A DNA stretch of 64,000 nt from Sagittula salina (GCF_017813235.1 NZ_JAGISH010000003.1:233571-297570), one strand, 5' to 3'; counted from the stretch's first letter, positions 39,741 to 49,731 are shown. Made by a program: numbers and translations. The notes: a model not told the origin generated them from the letters alone.

Positions 39741-39792
39741 GTTTGCGCTCACACAAACACCAAAGCGCGGACTCAAGTCAAATGGTATACCA
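39741..39792 (-). promoter_or_regulatory. xylB: Putative operators upstream of xylBA
   Basis: An imperfect LacI-type palindrome GTTTGTGTGAGCGCAAAC occupies 39741-39758, just upstream of the xylB ribosome binding site. A perfect 10-bp palindrome TGGTATACCA at 39783-39792 resembles GntR-family half-site spacing. A TTGACT hexamer between them could be the -35. Promoter and operator assignments are inferred from symmetry. Confidence 0.5.
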
Positions 39793-39810
39793 GACGGGCA
39801 GCTGTTCCAT

Positions 39811-39860
39811 CTTCTTCTTGGCAGAAATACTCCGGGGAGTTCGAGGGGCCGGCCCCTCGT
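39811..39860 (+). repeat. Dispersed intergenic element, copy A
   Basis: The core CTTCTTCTTGGCAGAAATAC is followed by TCCGG and a GAGGGGCC/GGCCCCTC hairpin. Related copies occur at 54458-54518 and 60000-60055. The hairpin may act as a terminator or mRNA stabiliser. Confidence 0.65.
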
Positions 39861-39988
39861 CTGTCCGCCTGGGCCGCCTGTGCCGCCGGCGCAGGGCCGG
39901 TGATACGGGAAAGGCGGGCGCAACTCGTCAGAGCCGCGCCCGCCTCACATCACAGGGCCTTGCCACGCAAGGCGCAAACCTGTTCCGC

Positions 39989-40234
39989 TTACTTGATCTT
40001 GTCTTCCAGCGCGGCAATGCGCGCCTTCAGCGCCTCGTTCTCTTCGCGGGCCTTCTGCGCCATGCCACGCACGGCGTCGAATTCCTCGCGGGTCACGAAG
40101 TCGCGCTCCGCCAGCCAGCGGTCAATCATCCCCTTGAAGGCAGTCTCTGCCTCCTCTCGTGCTCCCTGCGCGACGCCCATGGCATTGGTCATCAGCTGCG
40201 AGAGATCGTCAAAAACCTTGTTGCGCGTTTGCAT
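39989..40234 (-). CDS. ubiK: UbiK-family accessory factor (BMFP domain)
   Basis: This 81-residue helical protein has the BMFP/YqiC fold. N-terminal sequence MQTRNKVFDDLSQLMTNAMG is followed by an amphipathic helix and a C-terminal coiled coil (LKARIAALEDKIK). UbiK assists ubiquinone biosynthesis at the membrane in proteobacteria. It is divergent from lgt. Confidence 0.85.
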   Translation of the reverse strand: MQTRNKVFDDLSQLMTNAMGVAQGAREEAETAFKGMIDRWLAERDFVTREEFDAVRGMAQKAREENEALKARIAALEDKIK

Positions 40235-40340
40235 TGGTCACTCCGGCGTTGCATTCCCCCTCTATATGGGCTGCATGGCCTCAGGCCTCAAGTCGGGGCC
40301 TCAAGGTTGACCTCCCCAAGACGCAGAGGCATCAAGCCGC

Positions 40341-41222
40341 ATGATCGCCGCTATCCCCTTCCCGAACCTCTCGCCCGAACTGTTTTCCTTCAGCCTGTTT
40401 GGCATGGAATTCGCGCTGCGCTGGTACGCGCTGGCCTATATCGGTGGCATCCTGATCGGCTGGCGCATCGCCATCATGGCGCTGAACCGCCCGAGGCTCT
40501 GGCCTGGAAATACCGCGCCCGCCAGCGCCGCGCAGATCGAAGACCTGCTGACCTGGATCATCCTCGGCGTGATCCTTGGCGGGCGGCTGGGCTACGTATT
40601 CTTCTACAATGCCAGCTACTACCTGCAGCACCCCGCCGAGATCGCGATGATCTGGCAGGGTGGCATGTCCTTCCACGGCGGGCTTCTTGGCGTGGTTGTC
40701 GCCACGTGGATCTGGTGCCTTGGAAACAAGGCCCCAGTCCTCTCCGTCGCGGACCTTCTGGCGCTGGCGACCCCGCCGGGACTTCTGCTGGGACGACTGG
40801 CGAACTTCGTCAACGCGGAACTCTGGGGCCGCCCGACAGATTTGCCCTGGGGCGTGACTTTCCCCGGTGAGGCGGCGCAGGCCTGTGGCCAGCCGCTTGG
40901 CGAACTCTGCGCGCGCCACCCCAGCCAGCTTTACGAAGCGGGTCTCGAAGGGCTGCTGCTCGGGCTTGTCCTGCTGGTTCTCGCGGCGCGCGGCGCGCTG
41001 AAAAGGCCGGGAGTGATCGCCGCGACCTTCTTTATCGGCTATGCCTGCGCGCGCATCCTCGTCGAATTCGTTCGCCAACCCGACGAACAGTTCACCTCCG
41101 CCAACGATGCGGTGGGCTATGCGATCCAGCTTGGCGGGGCGGGCATCACCCAGGGCCAGCTTCTGAGCCTTGCCATGATCCTCGCCGGGGTGATCTTCCT
41201 CTTGCGGGCGCGGCGGACATGA
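40341..41222 (+). CDS. lgt: Prolipoprotein diacylglyceryl transferase
   Basis: This 293-residue inner-membrane enzyme adds diacylglycerol to the lipobox Cys of prolipoproteins. [41 protein letters not shown] and [17 protein letters not shown] are the family motifs, with seven transmembrane segments expected. The stop overlaps the ATG of the methyltransferase gene (ATGA), starting a three-gene coupled operon. Confidence 0.96.
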   Translation: MIAAIPFPNLSPELFSFSLFGMEFALRWYALAYIGGILIGWRIAIMALNRPRLWPGNTAPASAAQIEDLLTWIILGVILGGRLGYVFFYNASYYLQHPAEIAMIWQGGMSFHGGLLGVVVATWIWCLGNKAPVLSVADLLALATPPGLLLGRLANFVNAELWGRPTDLPWGVTFPGEAAQACGQPLGELCARHPSQLYEAGLEGLLLGLVLLVLAARGALKRPGVIAATFFIGYACARILVEFVRQPDEQFTSANDAVGYAIQLGGAGITQGQLLSLAMILAGVIFLLRARRT

Positions 41223-42280
41223 GCCTCAAGGACCTGATCGAACGGCAGGTATCCCGCACCGGGCCGCTGACGCTGGCGGAATACATGGGGCTTTGCCTGT
41301 CACATCCCACGCTTGGCTATTACACCACCCGCGACCCGCTGGGGGCCGAAGGCGACTTCACCACCGCGCCGGAGATCAGCCAGATGTTCGGCGAACTCGT
41401 CGGACTGGCACTGGCGCAGGCATGGCTGGATCAGGGCGCGCCCGTTCCCTTCGTTCTCGCGGAACTCGGTCCCGGTCGCGGCACGCTGATGGCCGATATC
41501 CTGCGCGCCACCGCGCGCGTTCCCGCCTTTGCCCCCGCTATCCACCTTGTCGAGACGTCCCCGGCCCTGCGCGCCGAACAGGCAAAGCGTGTTCCCGGCG
41601 CGACCTTCCACGACAGCCTCGCCACGCTGCCGGAGGCGCCGCTGTTCCTGATCGCCAACGAATTCTTCGACGCGCTGCCGGTCCGCCAGTTCCAGCGTCA
41701 CGCAAATGGCTGGCAAGAGCGCGTCGTCGGCCTCCACGATGGTCGGCTCACGCGCGGCCTCACCGACCCGACCCCGGTCGAGGCGCTGGAGCACCGTCTG
41801 AGCGACACGACCCCCGGCCAGATCGTGGAAACCTGCGCTCCCGGTCAGGCCGTCGCACAGGAGATCGGTCGCCGCATCGCCGCCCACGGCGGCGTCGCGC
41901 TGGTCATCGACTATGGCGACAGGCAGAGCATCGGGGACACCTTTCAGGCCCTGCGAAGGCACGCACCGGTCGATCCCTTCGCCACGCCCGGCGAGGCCGA
42001 CCTGACTGCACACGTCGACTTTGGCGCGCTGGCCTGCGCCGCCGCACCCGCGCGTCATGCCCCGATCACCCCCCAGGGCGTCTTTCTCGAACGGCTCGGC
42101 ATCACGGCTCGGGCGCAGGCGCTAGCGACACAACTCGGCGGCGATGCGCTGCAAAGCCACATCGCCGCACATCGCCGGTTGACGCACCCCGGCGAAATGG
42201 GATCACTGTTCAAGGTGCTGGCGCTCTTCCCCGAAGGCGCCCCCCTGCCCCCCGGACTGGACGAGGTCACCTGCCAATGA
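41219..42280 (+). CDS. SAM-dependent methyltransferase, MidA/NDUFAF7 family
   Basis: This 353-residue protein resembles the mitochondrial complex I assembly arginine methyltransferase NDUFAF7. Family sequence includes [35 protein letters not shown], with the SAM-binding [10 protein letters not shown] near residue 82 and [15 protein letters not shown] role in methylating a complex I subunit is inferred from the family. It overlaps lgt upstream and the pgeF-like gene downstream, each by four bases. Confidence 0.9.
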   Translation: MSLKDLIERQVSRTGPLTLAEYMGLCLSHPTLGYYTTRDPLGAEGDFTTAPEISQMFGELVGLALAQAWLDQGAPVPFVLAELGPGRGTLMADILRATARVPAFAPAIHLVETSPALRAEQAKRVPGATFHDSLATLPEAPLFLIANEFFDALPVRQFQRHANGWQERVVGLHDGRLTRGLTDPTPVEALEHRLSDTTPGQIVETCAPGQAVAQEIGRRIAAHGGVALVIDYGDRQSIGDTFQALRRHAPVDPFATPGEADLTAHVDFGALACAAAPARHAPITPQGVFLERLGITARAQALATQLGGDALQSHIAAHRRLTHPGEMGSLFKVLALFPEGAPLPPGLDEVTCQ

Positions 42281-43032
42281 CGCTCGAAATCATCACCGCA
42301 GACAGCCTTACGCCCTTCCGCCACGGCTTCTTCACCCGGCGTGGCGGCGCGTCCTCCGGTGTTTTTGCCGGGCTGAACTGCGGACCGGGCTCATCCGACC
42401 AGTCGGAAATCGTGCGCATCAACCGCGCCCGCGTGGCGGAGGCCATGGAGGTCGACCCCGACGCACTGGCCACCGCGAATCAGGTTCATTCGCCGGCAGT
42501 CGTCACTCTTGACGCGCCTTTATCGGACCCGAAGCCCCGTGCCGACGCACTGGTTACCGCCACGCCAGGCATCGCGCTCGCCGTGCTGACGGCGGATTGC
42601 CAGCCGGTGCTTTTCGCGGACCCGGAGAACGGCGTGATCGGCGCCGCCCACGCGGGCTGGCGCGGCGCGCGCGACGGCGTTCTGGAGGCGACAGTAGAAG
42701 CAATGCTTTCGCTCGGAGCGGACCGCGAGACGATCACCGCCGTTATCGGTCCCACGATCAGCCAGCGCGCCTACGAGGTCGGGCCGGAATTCCTCGATGA
42801 CTTTCTTGCCGACGACCCTGGCAATGCGCGTTTCTTCGCCGGGGGCGAGGGTGACCGCATGATGTTCGATCTGCCCGCCTACGGGCTGCACCGCCTGCGC
42901 AGCGCCGGGGTGGAGGCCGAATGGACGCGCCATTGCACATACTTTGACCCGGAGCGCTTCTATTCCTATCGCCGCGCCACCCACGCGCAGGAGGCAGACT
43001 ACGGACGCCTGATTTCGGCCATCCGCCTGTGA
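42277..43032 (+). CDS. pgeF: PgeF/YfiH-family purine nucleoside phosphorylase or peptidoglycan editing factor
   Basis: This 251-residue protein of the multicopper polyphenol oxidase/laccase-like family binds zinc through His in ATANQVHS, Cys in LTADCQPVLF and His in GAAHAGWRG. Members act as purine nucleoside phosphorylases and as the peptidoglycan editing factor that guards against Ser misincorporation. The ATG at 42277 overlaps the upstream stop (ATGA); the much longer open frame is antisense-like shadow. Confidence 0.9.
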   Translation: MTLEIITADSLTPFRHGFFTRRGGASSGVFAGLNCGPGSSDQSEIVRINRARVAEAMEVDPDALATANQVHSPAVVTLDAPLSDPKPRADALVTATPGIALAVLTADCQPVLFADPENGVIGAAHAGWRGARDGVLEATVEAMLSLGADRETITAVIGPTISQRAYEVGPEFLDDFLADDPGNARFFAGGEGDRMMFDLPAYGLHRLRSAGVEAEWTRHCTYFDPERFYSYRRATHAQEADYGRLISAIRL

Positions 43033-43190
43033 CACCGGTCCGGAACCGCACGCACCGGAAACAATCGCGACAATTTCGCATGATTGGCCGCATGGCGCCA
43101 TGAGTCCGCCTCAATTGGCTGCCAGTTTCGGGGTCTGTGACGCGCGCCAGAAGGATTGCGGCGGACAGCATGCCCGGAAAGGACAAGGCG

Positions 43191-43334
43191 ATGAAAAAGC
43201 AGACCCGCTTCCTCAAGTCGATCGTTGACACCGCCAGGGCCAATCAGACCACGCCCATGCCCTGGAGCCGCGGCACCGCCCGCGCCGGCATGATCGACCG
43301 CCGCCGCCCAGCCCCGGTACTCCGGCGCGCCTGA
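43191..43334 (+). CDS. Conserved small protein, unknown function
   Basis: This 47-residue basic protein starts MKKQTRFLKSIVDTA and contains TPMPWSRGTARAGMI. AAGGAC about seven bases before the ATG at 43191 supports the start; a longer version would begin at 43170 or 43137. I recall similar short MKKQTRFLKS-type proteins from Rhodobacteraceae, but no function. It is monocistronic with a strong terminator 52 bases after the stop, which supports it being a real gene. Confidence 0.7.
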   Translation: MKKQTRFLKSIVDTARANQTTPMPWSRGTARAGMIDRRRPAPVLRRA

Positions 43335-43385
43335 TCCTCCGAATTCCCTCGGCCTGCCGCCTCGCGGCGGGACGTACCTTTGATG

Positions 43386-43411
43386 GGCGAAGCGCTGGCT
43401 TCGCCTTTTTT
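43386..43411 (+). terminator. Intrinsic terminator after the 47-codon gene
   Basis: An 8-bp stem GGCGAAGC/GCTTCGCC with a 4-base loop is followed by six T. Confidence 0.9.
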
Positions 43412-43669
43412 CTATGCCGGGCCGACCGCCCCCCCGCTCTGGCAAGGGGCGCCCGGCGATTCGGGGGATTGCGGCGAAAACGTTCACGCAGAGAGAACAA
43501 TTTCGCAAAAACACCGAGATTGAACCCAGACGGACCCGCGGATCACGCATAATTTTGACCTCAGAGCAAAATTGGGGCCTTATCGTCACCAACGAAGAAC
43601 GCAAACCGTCCTTCTGTCGTTGTTGGTGGGGGCCAACACGGATGTGACCCTGTTTCGAGGGCCAGTACC

Positions 43670-44455
43670 ATGTCGACGCTCCACCGCGGCTTTTCTGCCG
43701 CCGCCTACGCCGGGAATCCGCCGGCTTCCCCCGAAGCACCCGTCCAGGATCGCCCGTGCCGCAGCACGCCGCTGATGCGCAAGTTCGAGATCGCGGTACT
43801 GAAGCCGGATCTCACCGTGGACTTCAACCAGATGGTTGCCCCGGCCTCCCCCCTGTTCGAAGAAGCGGCCTCTGCCTTTGCCCGGGGCACGCTGATCGAA
43901 ACGGTGCGCGGCCCCGTCGCGGTCGAGGACCTTATCCCCGGCGACTACATCCAGACCGCCATGGGGCCGGAACCGATCACCTGGATCGGATCCACCACGT
44001 ATATCCCGCACAGCTCCGACGACACCACGCTGCTCACGCATCTGACCCGCGTCACCGCCGACGCCATGAGCATGGGCCACCCGCCGATGGACCTGCTGCT
44101 TGGCCCAGCCGCGCGCATGGTCGTCCGCCACGCAAAGCTGAAGACGCTGCTGGGGCAGGACGCGGTGCTGGCGCATGTGAACCAATACATCGACGGCGAC
44201 CGCTTTCTCGCGGTGACACCCGCCGGGACGGTGCAGCTTTATCATGTGATGGTGCGGCGGCACACGACGCTGAACGTCGGCGGCGTCGAGGTCGAGACCT
44301 TCCATCCCGGCAACGCAGCCAGCCAGCAACTGGGCGCCAAGACACGCGAGCTGTTCATGGCAATGTTCCCGCATCTCGACGGGCTTGGCGATTTCGGAGA
44401 GACCTGCTGCACCCGAACCACCCGCGAAGTGGTGGAGAACCTCCTGGATACGTAG
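43670..44455 (+). CDS. Hint (Hedgehog/intein) domain protein lacking the catalytic Cys
   Basis: This 261-residue protein carries the Hint_2 domain common in Rhodobacterales (about 66-215). The block A sequence is AFARGTLIETVRGPVAVEDLIPGDYIQT, with Ala69 where self-processing Hint domains have Cys. Splicing or autoproteolysis is therefore unlikely. The later region WIGSTTY...HAKLKTLLGQDAVLAHVNQY matches the family. No signal peptide, RTX repeat or partner domain is present. Function is unknown. It stands alone between two terminators or divergent units. Confidence 0.8.
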   Translation: MSTLHRGFSAAAYAGNPPASPEAPVQDRPCRSTPLMRKFEIAVLKPDLTVDFNQMVAPASPLFEEAASAFARGTLIETVRGPVAVEDLIPGDYIQTAMGPEPITWIGSTTYIPHSSDDTTLLTHLTRVTADAMSMGHPPMDLLLGPAARMVVRHAKLKTLLGQDAVLAHVNQYIDGDRFLAVTPAGTVQLYHVMVRRHTTLNVGGVEVETFHPGNAASQQLGAKTRELFMAMFPHLDGLGDFGETCCTRTTREVVENLLDT

Positions 44456-44544
44456 GTCAGTGGCGGTCAGTGGCGCGGGGGCCTCCCCGCGCGTCACCAG
44501 TTCCTGAAACTGGCCCCGTTTCCGGCTCCGTTCAAAGCCCGGCG

Positions 44545-45045
44545 TCAAGCCATCCGGCTCAGCCGTTCCTCCAGCACGTCGAACGGCACGCCGGGATCGT
44601 CCTTTGCGCCACGGATCACGAGCGATGTCTTCACGCTGGCAACGTTCGGCGCCGTCAGCAAGTCGCCGGTCAGGAAGCTTTGGAACGTGGACAGGTCCGG
44701 TGCCACGCACTTGAGGATGAAATCCACTTCGCCGTTCAGCATGTGGCACTCGCGCACCAGAGGCCACGCCCTGCACCGCCCCTCGAAGGCGGACAGATCG
44801 GATTCGGCCTGGCTTTGCAGACCGACCATGACAAAGACCTGCACCTCGAACCCCAGCGCGCGGGCGTCCACGTCGGCGTGGTAGCCCTGGATGTAGCCCT
44901 GCTCCTCGAGTACGCGCACTCGGCGCAGGCAGGGCGGCGCGGAAATGCCGACACGCTTGGCCAGCTCCACGTTGGTCATGCGCCCATCGGCCTGCAGTTC
45001 GGCCAGTATCTTGCGGTCAATCGGATCGAGCCGGTGCGACGGCAT
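44545..45045 (-). CDS. Lrp/AsnC family transcriptional regulator
   Basis: This 166-residue regulator has an N-terminal helix-turn-helix (LDPIDRKILAELQADGRMTNVELAKRVGISAPPCLRRVRVLEEQGYI) and a C-terminal RAM ligand-binding domain (about 70-150). It may sense an amino acid. GGAG seven bases upstream supports the ATG at 45045 over one at 45057. It is divergent from trxB across a 326-base AT-rich region that is a natural place for its own operator. Confidence 0.92.
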   Translation of the reverse strand: MPSHRLDPIDRKILAELQADGRMTNVELAKRVGISAPPCLRRVRVLEEQGYIQGYHADVDARALGFEVQVFVMVGLQSQAESDLSAFEGRCRAWPLVRECHMLNGEVDFILKCVAPDLSTFQSFLTGDLLTAPNVASVKTSLVIRGAKDDPGVPFDVLEERLSRMA

Positions 45046-46388
<1,343 letters not shown>

Positions 46389-46396
46389 CACAGACC

Positions 46397-46426
46397 GCCC
46401 CGGCCCAGGCGCCGGGGCCATTCTTT
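46397..46426 (+). terminator. Terminator hairpin after trxB
   Basis: An 8-bp stem GCCCCGGC/GCCGGGGC with a 6-base loop is followed by CATTCTTT. The T-run is interrupted. Confidence 0.65.
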
Positions 46427-46446
46427 CGGAAGCAGCCGGAGACATC

Positions 46447-46824
46447 ATGTCCGACCAAGACTTTGCCGCCCACGACTTCAATGCCCAGCGCGCCGAAACC
46501 CGCGAAACCTACACCGAGTTGCGCGACGGCCCTGGCCTGCCGGAATTTGCCGACGTGGACTATTTTCTCGTGCCTGCATCGGAGGGCTCCGACTGGCTCA
46601 GTCTGGCCGACGCGCTGTCGAAGGAAGGCTACGATTGCGAGTGGATCGAGCCCGCCGCGGAGGATGGCGAGGAAGAGGACGGCAACTACCTCATCGCCAC
46701 GCTGGCCGACCAGATGATTTCCGCCGACTCGATCTGGGTCGGCGAGGAACTGGCCACGCGTATCGGGCTGGAACACGGCTTCACCCCCGACGGCTGGGGC
46801 CTTCTGGGCGACAGCGAGGACTGA
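46447..46824 (+). CDS. rraB: RraB-family regulator of ribonuclease activity
   Basis: This 125-residue acidic protein resembles RraB, which binds RNase E and alters RNA decay. Family-like parts are RAETRETYTELRDGPGLPEFADVDYFLV and LADALSKEGYDCEW, followed by an acidic stretch EDGEEEDG. RraB function is shown in gammaproteobacteria; in this lineage it is inferred. Confidence 0.78.
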   Translation: MSDQDFAAHDFNAQRAETRETYTELRDGPGLPEFADVDYFLVPASEGSDWLSLADALSKEGYDCEWIEPAAEDGEEEDGNYLIATLADQMISADSIWVGEELATRIGLEHGFTPDGWGLLGDSED

Positions 46825-46833
46825 CCTTTCCAC

Positions 46834-46880
46834 GGACGCGCCCGGCAGTCGCGCTGCGGTGATCGCCGGGCGCGTCCTTT
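46834..46880 (+). terminator. Terminator hairpin after rraB
   Basis: A 13-bp stem GGACGCGCCCGGC/GCCGGGCGCGTCC with an 18-base loop is followed by TTTAAT, ten bases after the rraB stop. Confidence 0.7.
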
Positions 46881-47236
46881 AATCGCCACCAGCTCATTTC
46901 ATGACCCCGACCCTGCAGCTACGGGCGCAGCGCCTCATGCCGCCCCTCGCAGATCCGCGCGCCGGTACTTTCGCTCTTGCCGTTGCCGAAAGTCGTCGAA
47001 GCCCCGGACATTTGCGCCGATCACCTCCGGTAATACCCGTTTGGCGTCGGCCTCTTGGGTAAGCGCCCCCGCAGCCGATCCCGAAATCTCGCCCCGGGAT
47101 TTTCGTTGGAGGTGTGGACCCGCCCCACGATCACACAGCAATCTCTGCCGCCCCGAAGCCGGTATGCATAAAAGGCATGACAGGAAATTGCCCGCTTTCG
47201 GTGATTTCTTCTTTTCCGCCTTCGCGAAAGGTGACA
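46881..47236. other. Intergenic region before the regulator-Sat gene
   Basis: About 355 bases hold no supported gene; minus-strand open frames here have no recognisable family. The right end becomes AT-richer and carries the promoter region of the downstream gene. Confidence 0.5.
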
Positions 47237-47256
47237 TGTGTTCACGCATGAACACA
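47237..47256. promoter_or_regulatory. Perfect inverted repeat, probable autoregulatory operator
   Basis: TGTGTTCA-N4-TGAACACA is a perfect 8-bp inverted repeat ending 15 bases before the ATG of a MarR-type winged-helix protein. Its size and symmetry fit a dimeric MarR-family operator. An in-frame TGA at 47260 excludes an earlier start. Confidence 0.7.
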
Positions 47257-47271
47257 CATTGAGTCCCTTGC

Positions 47272-49362
47272 ATGCAATACCCCGACACCCCTACGGCCAC
47301 CAAGGCAGAGCAGGCTGAAGATCTTCAGCTGTTCCCGCTGCTGCGACAGCTGGAGCGTACGCCCGCCGCCAGCCAGCGCGCCACGGCCGAGGCGCTGGGG
47401 ATTTCGCTCGGGCGGCTGAACGCGCTTCTGCGCGCCGCGACCGATGCCGGACTCATCACCGTCACCGAACGCCGGGGAGAGGACCGCCGCCAGCGGTTCG
47501 CCTATGCCCTGACGCCCGAAGGCACCGCCACCAAGGACCGCCTCGTGCAGTCCTTCCTCTCCCGCAAGTTCGCCGAATATGCGGCGCTTCATGCCGAACT
47601 GACGGGGTCGGTCGACGACCTCGTGCCTCTGAAATACAGGAGCAAGCTGATGCAATCCAACCTAGCCCCAATCCCGGAGCTGTTCGTCTCCTACGACAGC
47701 GCGCAGAAGCTGAAGGTCGAAGCAGGCGATCTGACTTCGCACGACCTGACGCCGCGCCAGATCTGCGATCTGGAACTGCTGATGAACGGGGGCTTCAACC
47801 CGCTGAAGGGGTTCCTGACGGAAGAGGACTACAATGGCGTGGTGGAGAACATGCGCCTTTCGAACGGCACGCTCTGGCCGATGCCGATCACGCTGGATGT
47901 GTCGGAAGAATTCGCCGACAGCATCGAGATCGGGCAGGACATCGCGCTGCGCGATCAGGAGGGCGTGATCCTCGGCACCATGACAGTCACCGACCGGTGG
48001 GTGCCCAACAAGGCGCGCGAGGCCGAGAAGGTATTCGGCGCCGACGACAGCGCGCATCCGGCGGTGAACTACCTGCACAATCAGGCGGGCAAGGTCTATC
48101 TCGGCGGCCCCGTCACCGGCATCCAGCAGCCGGTGCATTACGATTTTCGCGGCCGCCGCGACACGCCCAACGAACTGCGTGCCTACTTCCGCAAGCTCGG
48201 CTGGCGCAAGGTCGTGGCCTTCCAGACGCGCAACCCGCTGCACCGCGCGCACCAGGAACTGACCTTCCGCGCCGCCAAGGAAGCGCAGGCCAACCTCCTG
48301 CTCCACCCCGTCGTCGGCATGACGAAGCCCGGCGACGTCGATCACTTCACCCGCGTGCGCTGCTACGAAGCCGTGCTGGACAAGTACCCGCAGTCGACAA
48401 CCACCATGTCGCTGCTGAACCTCGCCATGCGTATGGCCGGTCCGCGCGAGGCGGTCTGGCACGGGCTGATCCGCGCCAACCACGGCTGCTCCCACTTCAT
48501 CGTCGGCCGCGACCACGCCGGCCCCGGTAAGAATTCGGCAGGTGAGGATTTCTACGGGCCGTACGACGCGCAGGATCTGTACCGACAGTACCAGTCCGAG
48601 ATCGGCGCCGAAATGGTGGACTTCAAGCACATGGTCTACGTGCAGGAGCGCGCCCAGTACGAACCCGCCGACGAGATCGAGGACCGCGACAACGTCACGA
48701 TCCTGAACATCTCCGGCACTGAACTGCGCCGCCGTCTGGCAGAGGGCCTTGAGATCCCGGAATGGTTCTCCTTCCCCGAGGTCGTGAAGGAACTGCGCCG
48801 CACAAAGCCGCCGCGCTCGCAGCAGGGCTTTACCGTGTTCTTCACCGGTTTCTCCGGCTCCGGCAAGTCGACCATCGCCAACGCCTTGATGGTGAAGCTG
48901 ATGGAGATGGGCGGCCGCCCCGTGACGCTCCTGGACGGTGACATCGTCCGCAAGAACCTCAGCTCGGAACTGGGTTTCTCGAAGGAGCACCGCGACCTCA
49001 ATATCAAGCGCATCGGATACGTCGCCTCCGAGATAACGAAGAACGGCGGCATCGCCATCTGCGCCCCAATCGCCCCCTATGGCGCCACGCGCCGCCATGT
49101 GCGTGAGGAGATCGAGCAGTACGGCGCGTTCGTCGAGGTCCACGTGGCGACGTCGCTTGAGGAATGCGAACGCCGCGACCGCAAGGGACTGTACAAGCTG
49201 GCGCGCGAGGGCAAGATCAAGGAATTCACCGGCATCTCCGACCCCTACGACGTGCCGGTCGATCCCGAACTGCGCGTCGAGACGGAAAACGTCGAAGTCG
49301 ACAACTGCGCGCATCAGGTGATCCTGAAGCTGGAAAGTCTCGGTCTGATCGCCGCGCAGTAA
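47272..49362 (+). CDS. sat: Fusion of EPS-associated MarR-type regulator with sulfate adenylyltransferase/adenylylsulfate kinase
   Basis: The open frame encodes 696 residues. Residues about 17-118 are a winged helix of the EPS-associated MarR type (EDLQLFPLLRQLE...LGISLGRLNALLRA...RFAYALTPEGTATKDRL...FLSRKFAEYAAL). Residues 127-696 are a complete roseobacter-type bifunctional enzyme: ATP sulfurylase with QTRNPLHRAHQ at 318 and VGRDHAGPG, then APS kinase with P-loop GFSGSGKS (526-533). Together these turn sulfate into PAPS. AGGAG seven bases before Met127 (47650) is a strong internal ribosome binding site, while no such site precedes 47272. Long and short products are therefore possible. No stop separates the parts; an out-of-frame TGA at 47630 hints that a small indel joined them. 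Confidence 0.85.
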   Translation: MQYPDTPTATKAEQAEDLQLFPLLRQLERTPAASQRATAEALGISLGRLNALLRAATDAGLITVTERRGEDRRQRFAYALTPEGTATKDRLVQSFLSRKFAEYAALHAELTGSVDDLVPLKYRSKLMQSNLAPIPELFVSYDSAQKLKVEAGDLTSHDLTPRQICDLELLMNGGFNPLKGFLTEEDYNGVVENMRLSNGTLWPMPITLDVSEEFADSIEIGQDIALRDQEGVILGTMTVTDRWVPNKAREAEKVFGADDSAHPAVNYLHNQAGKVYLGGPVTGIQQPVHYDFRGRRDTPNELRAYFRKLGWRKVVAFQTRNPLHRAHQELTFRAAKEAQANLLLHPVVGMTKPGDVDHFTRVRCYEAVLDKYPQSTTTMSLLNLAMRMAGPREAVWHGLIRANHGCSHFIVGRDHAGPGKNSAGEDFYGPYDAQDLYRQYQSEIGAEMVDFKHMVYVQERAQYEPADEIEDRDNVTILNISGTELRRRLAEGLEIPEWFSFPEVVKELRRTKPPRSQQGFTVFFTGFSGSGKSTIANALMVKLMEMGGRPVTLLDGDIVRKNLSSELGFSKEHRDLNIKRIGYVASEITKNGGIAICAPIAPYGATRRHVREEIEQYGAFVEVHVATSLEECERRDRKGLYKLAREGKIKEFTGISDPYDVPVDPELRVETENVEVDNCAHQVILKLESLGLIAAQ
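47650..49362 (+). other. sat: Alternative internal start: stand-alone Sat/APS kinase
   Basis: Starting at ATG 47650 gives a 570-residue enzyme of normal length whose N terminus (MQSNLAPIPELFVSYDSAQKL) matches the family. AGGAG lies seven bases upstream. This may be the main product, with the fusion made only when the upstream start is used. Confidence 0.7.
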
Positions 49363-49384
49363 ACGCCGCGACATGCATCATCTG

Positions 49385-49410
49385 AAAGCCGGGCCAAGTG
49401 CCCGGCTTTT
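49385..49410 (+). terminator. Intrinsic terminator after sat
   Basis: A perfect 10-bp stem AAAGCCGGGC/GCCCGGCTTT with a 5-base loop is followed by TGCCGTTTTGG, 22 bases after the stop. Confidence 0.85.
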
Positions 49411-49731
49411 GCCGTTTTGGCCGGGACGGACAGCGCCTCCCGCGTGTCCCATCGCGGCACCGGGTCCCGCACACCCCGGGCGCGGCGGCGATCCTGACCG
49501 ACTGGACCGCGCATTTCGTCACAGCACACGGCCTGCCGCGCATGATGCGACCCACAGGCGCGTAAACGCGTCTTGGCCTGTGCAAAACGTGTCCCAAGGA
49601 CAACAACACTCCCAAACAAGGCGGCACCAGTCGAGTCCTGCCAAGTGAAAACTTTGATATGAGGGTCACGACATTTATTGTTGTGCGCATTCAAACGCCT
49701 CGCAACGGCGCACCTATCGGGGACAGACAGG
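49411..49731. other. Intergenic region before the barrel protein
   Basis: About 320 bases contain no supported gene. The final 100 bases are AT-richer and probably hold the promoter of the outer-membrane protein gene. No clear hexamer pair was chosen. Confidence 0.5.

Noticed and set aside
41293..42276. Long upstream extension of the pgeF-like frame
   Set aside because: It lies inside the MidA-type methyltransferase gene in another frame; family sequence starts at 42277 with an ATGA overlap.
46935..47303. Minus-strand 122-codon frame before the regulator-Sat gene
   Set aside because: It runs through the palindrome and the regulator start, lacks a ribosome binding site and matches no known family.
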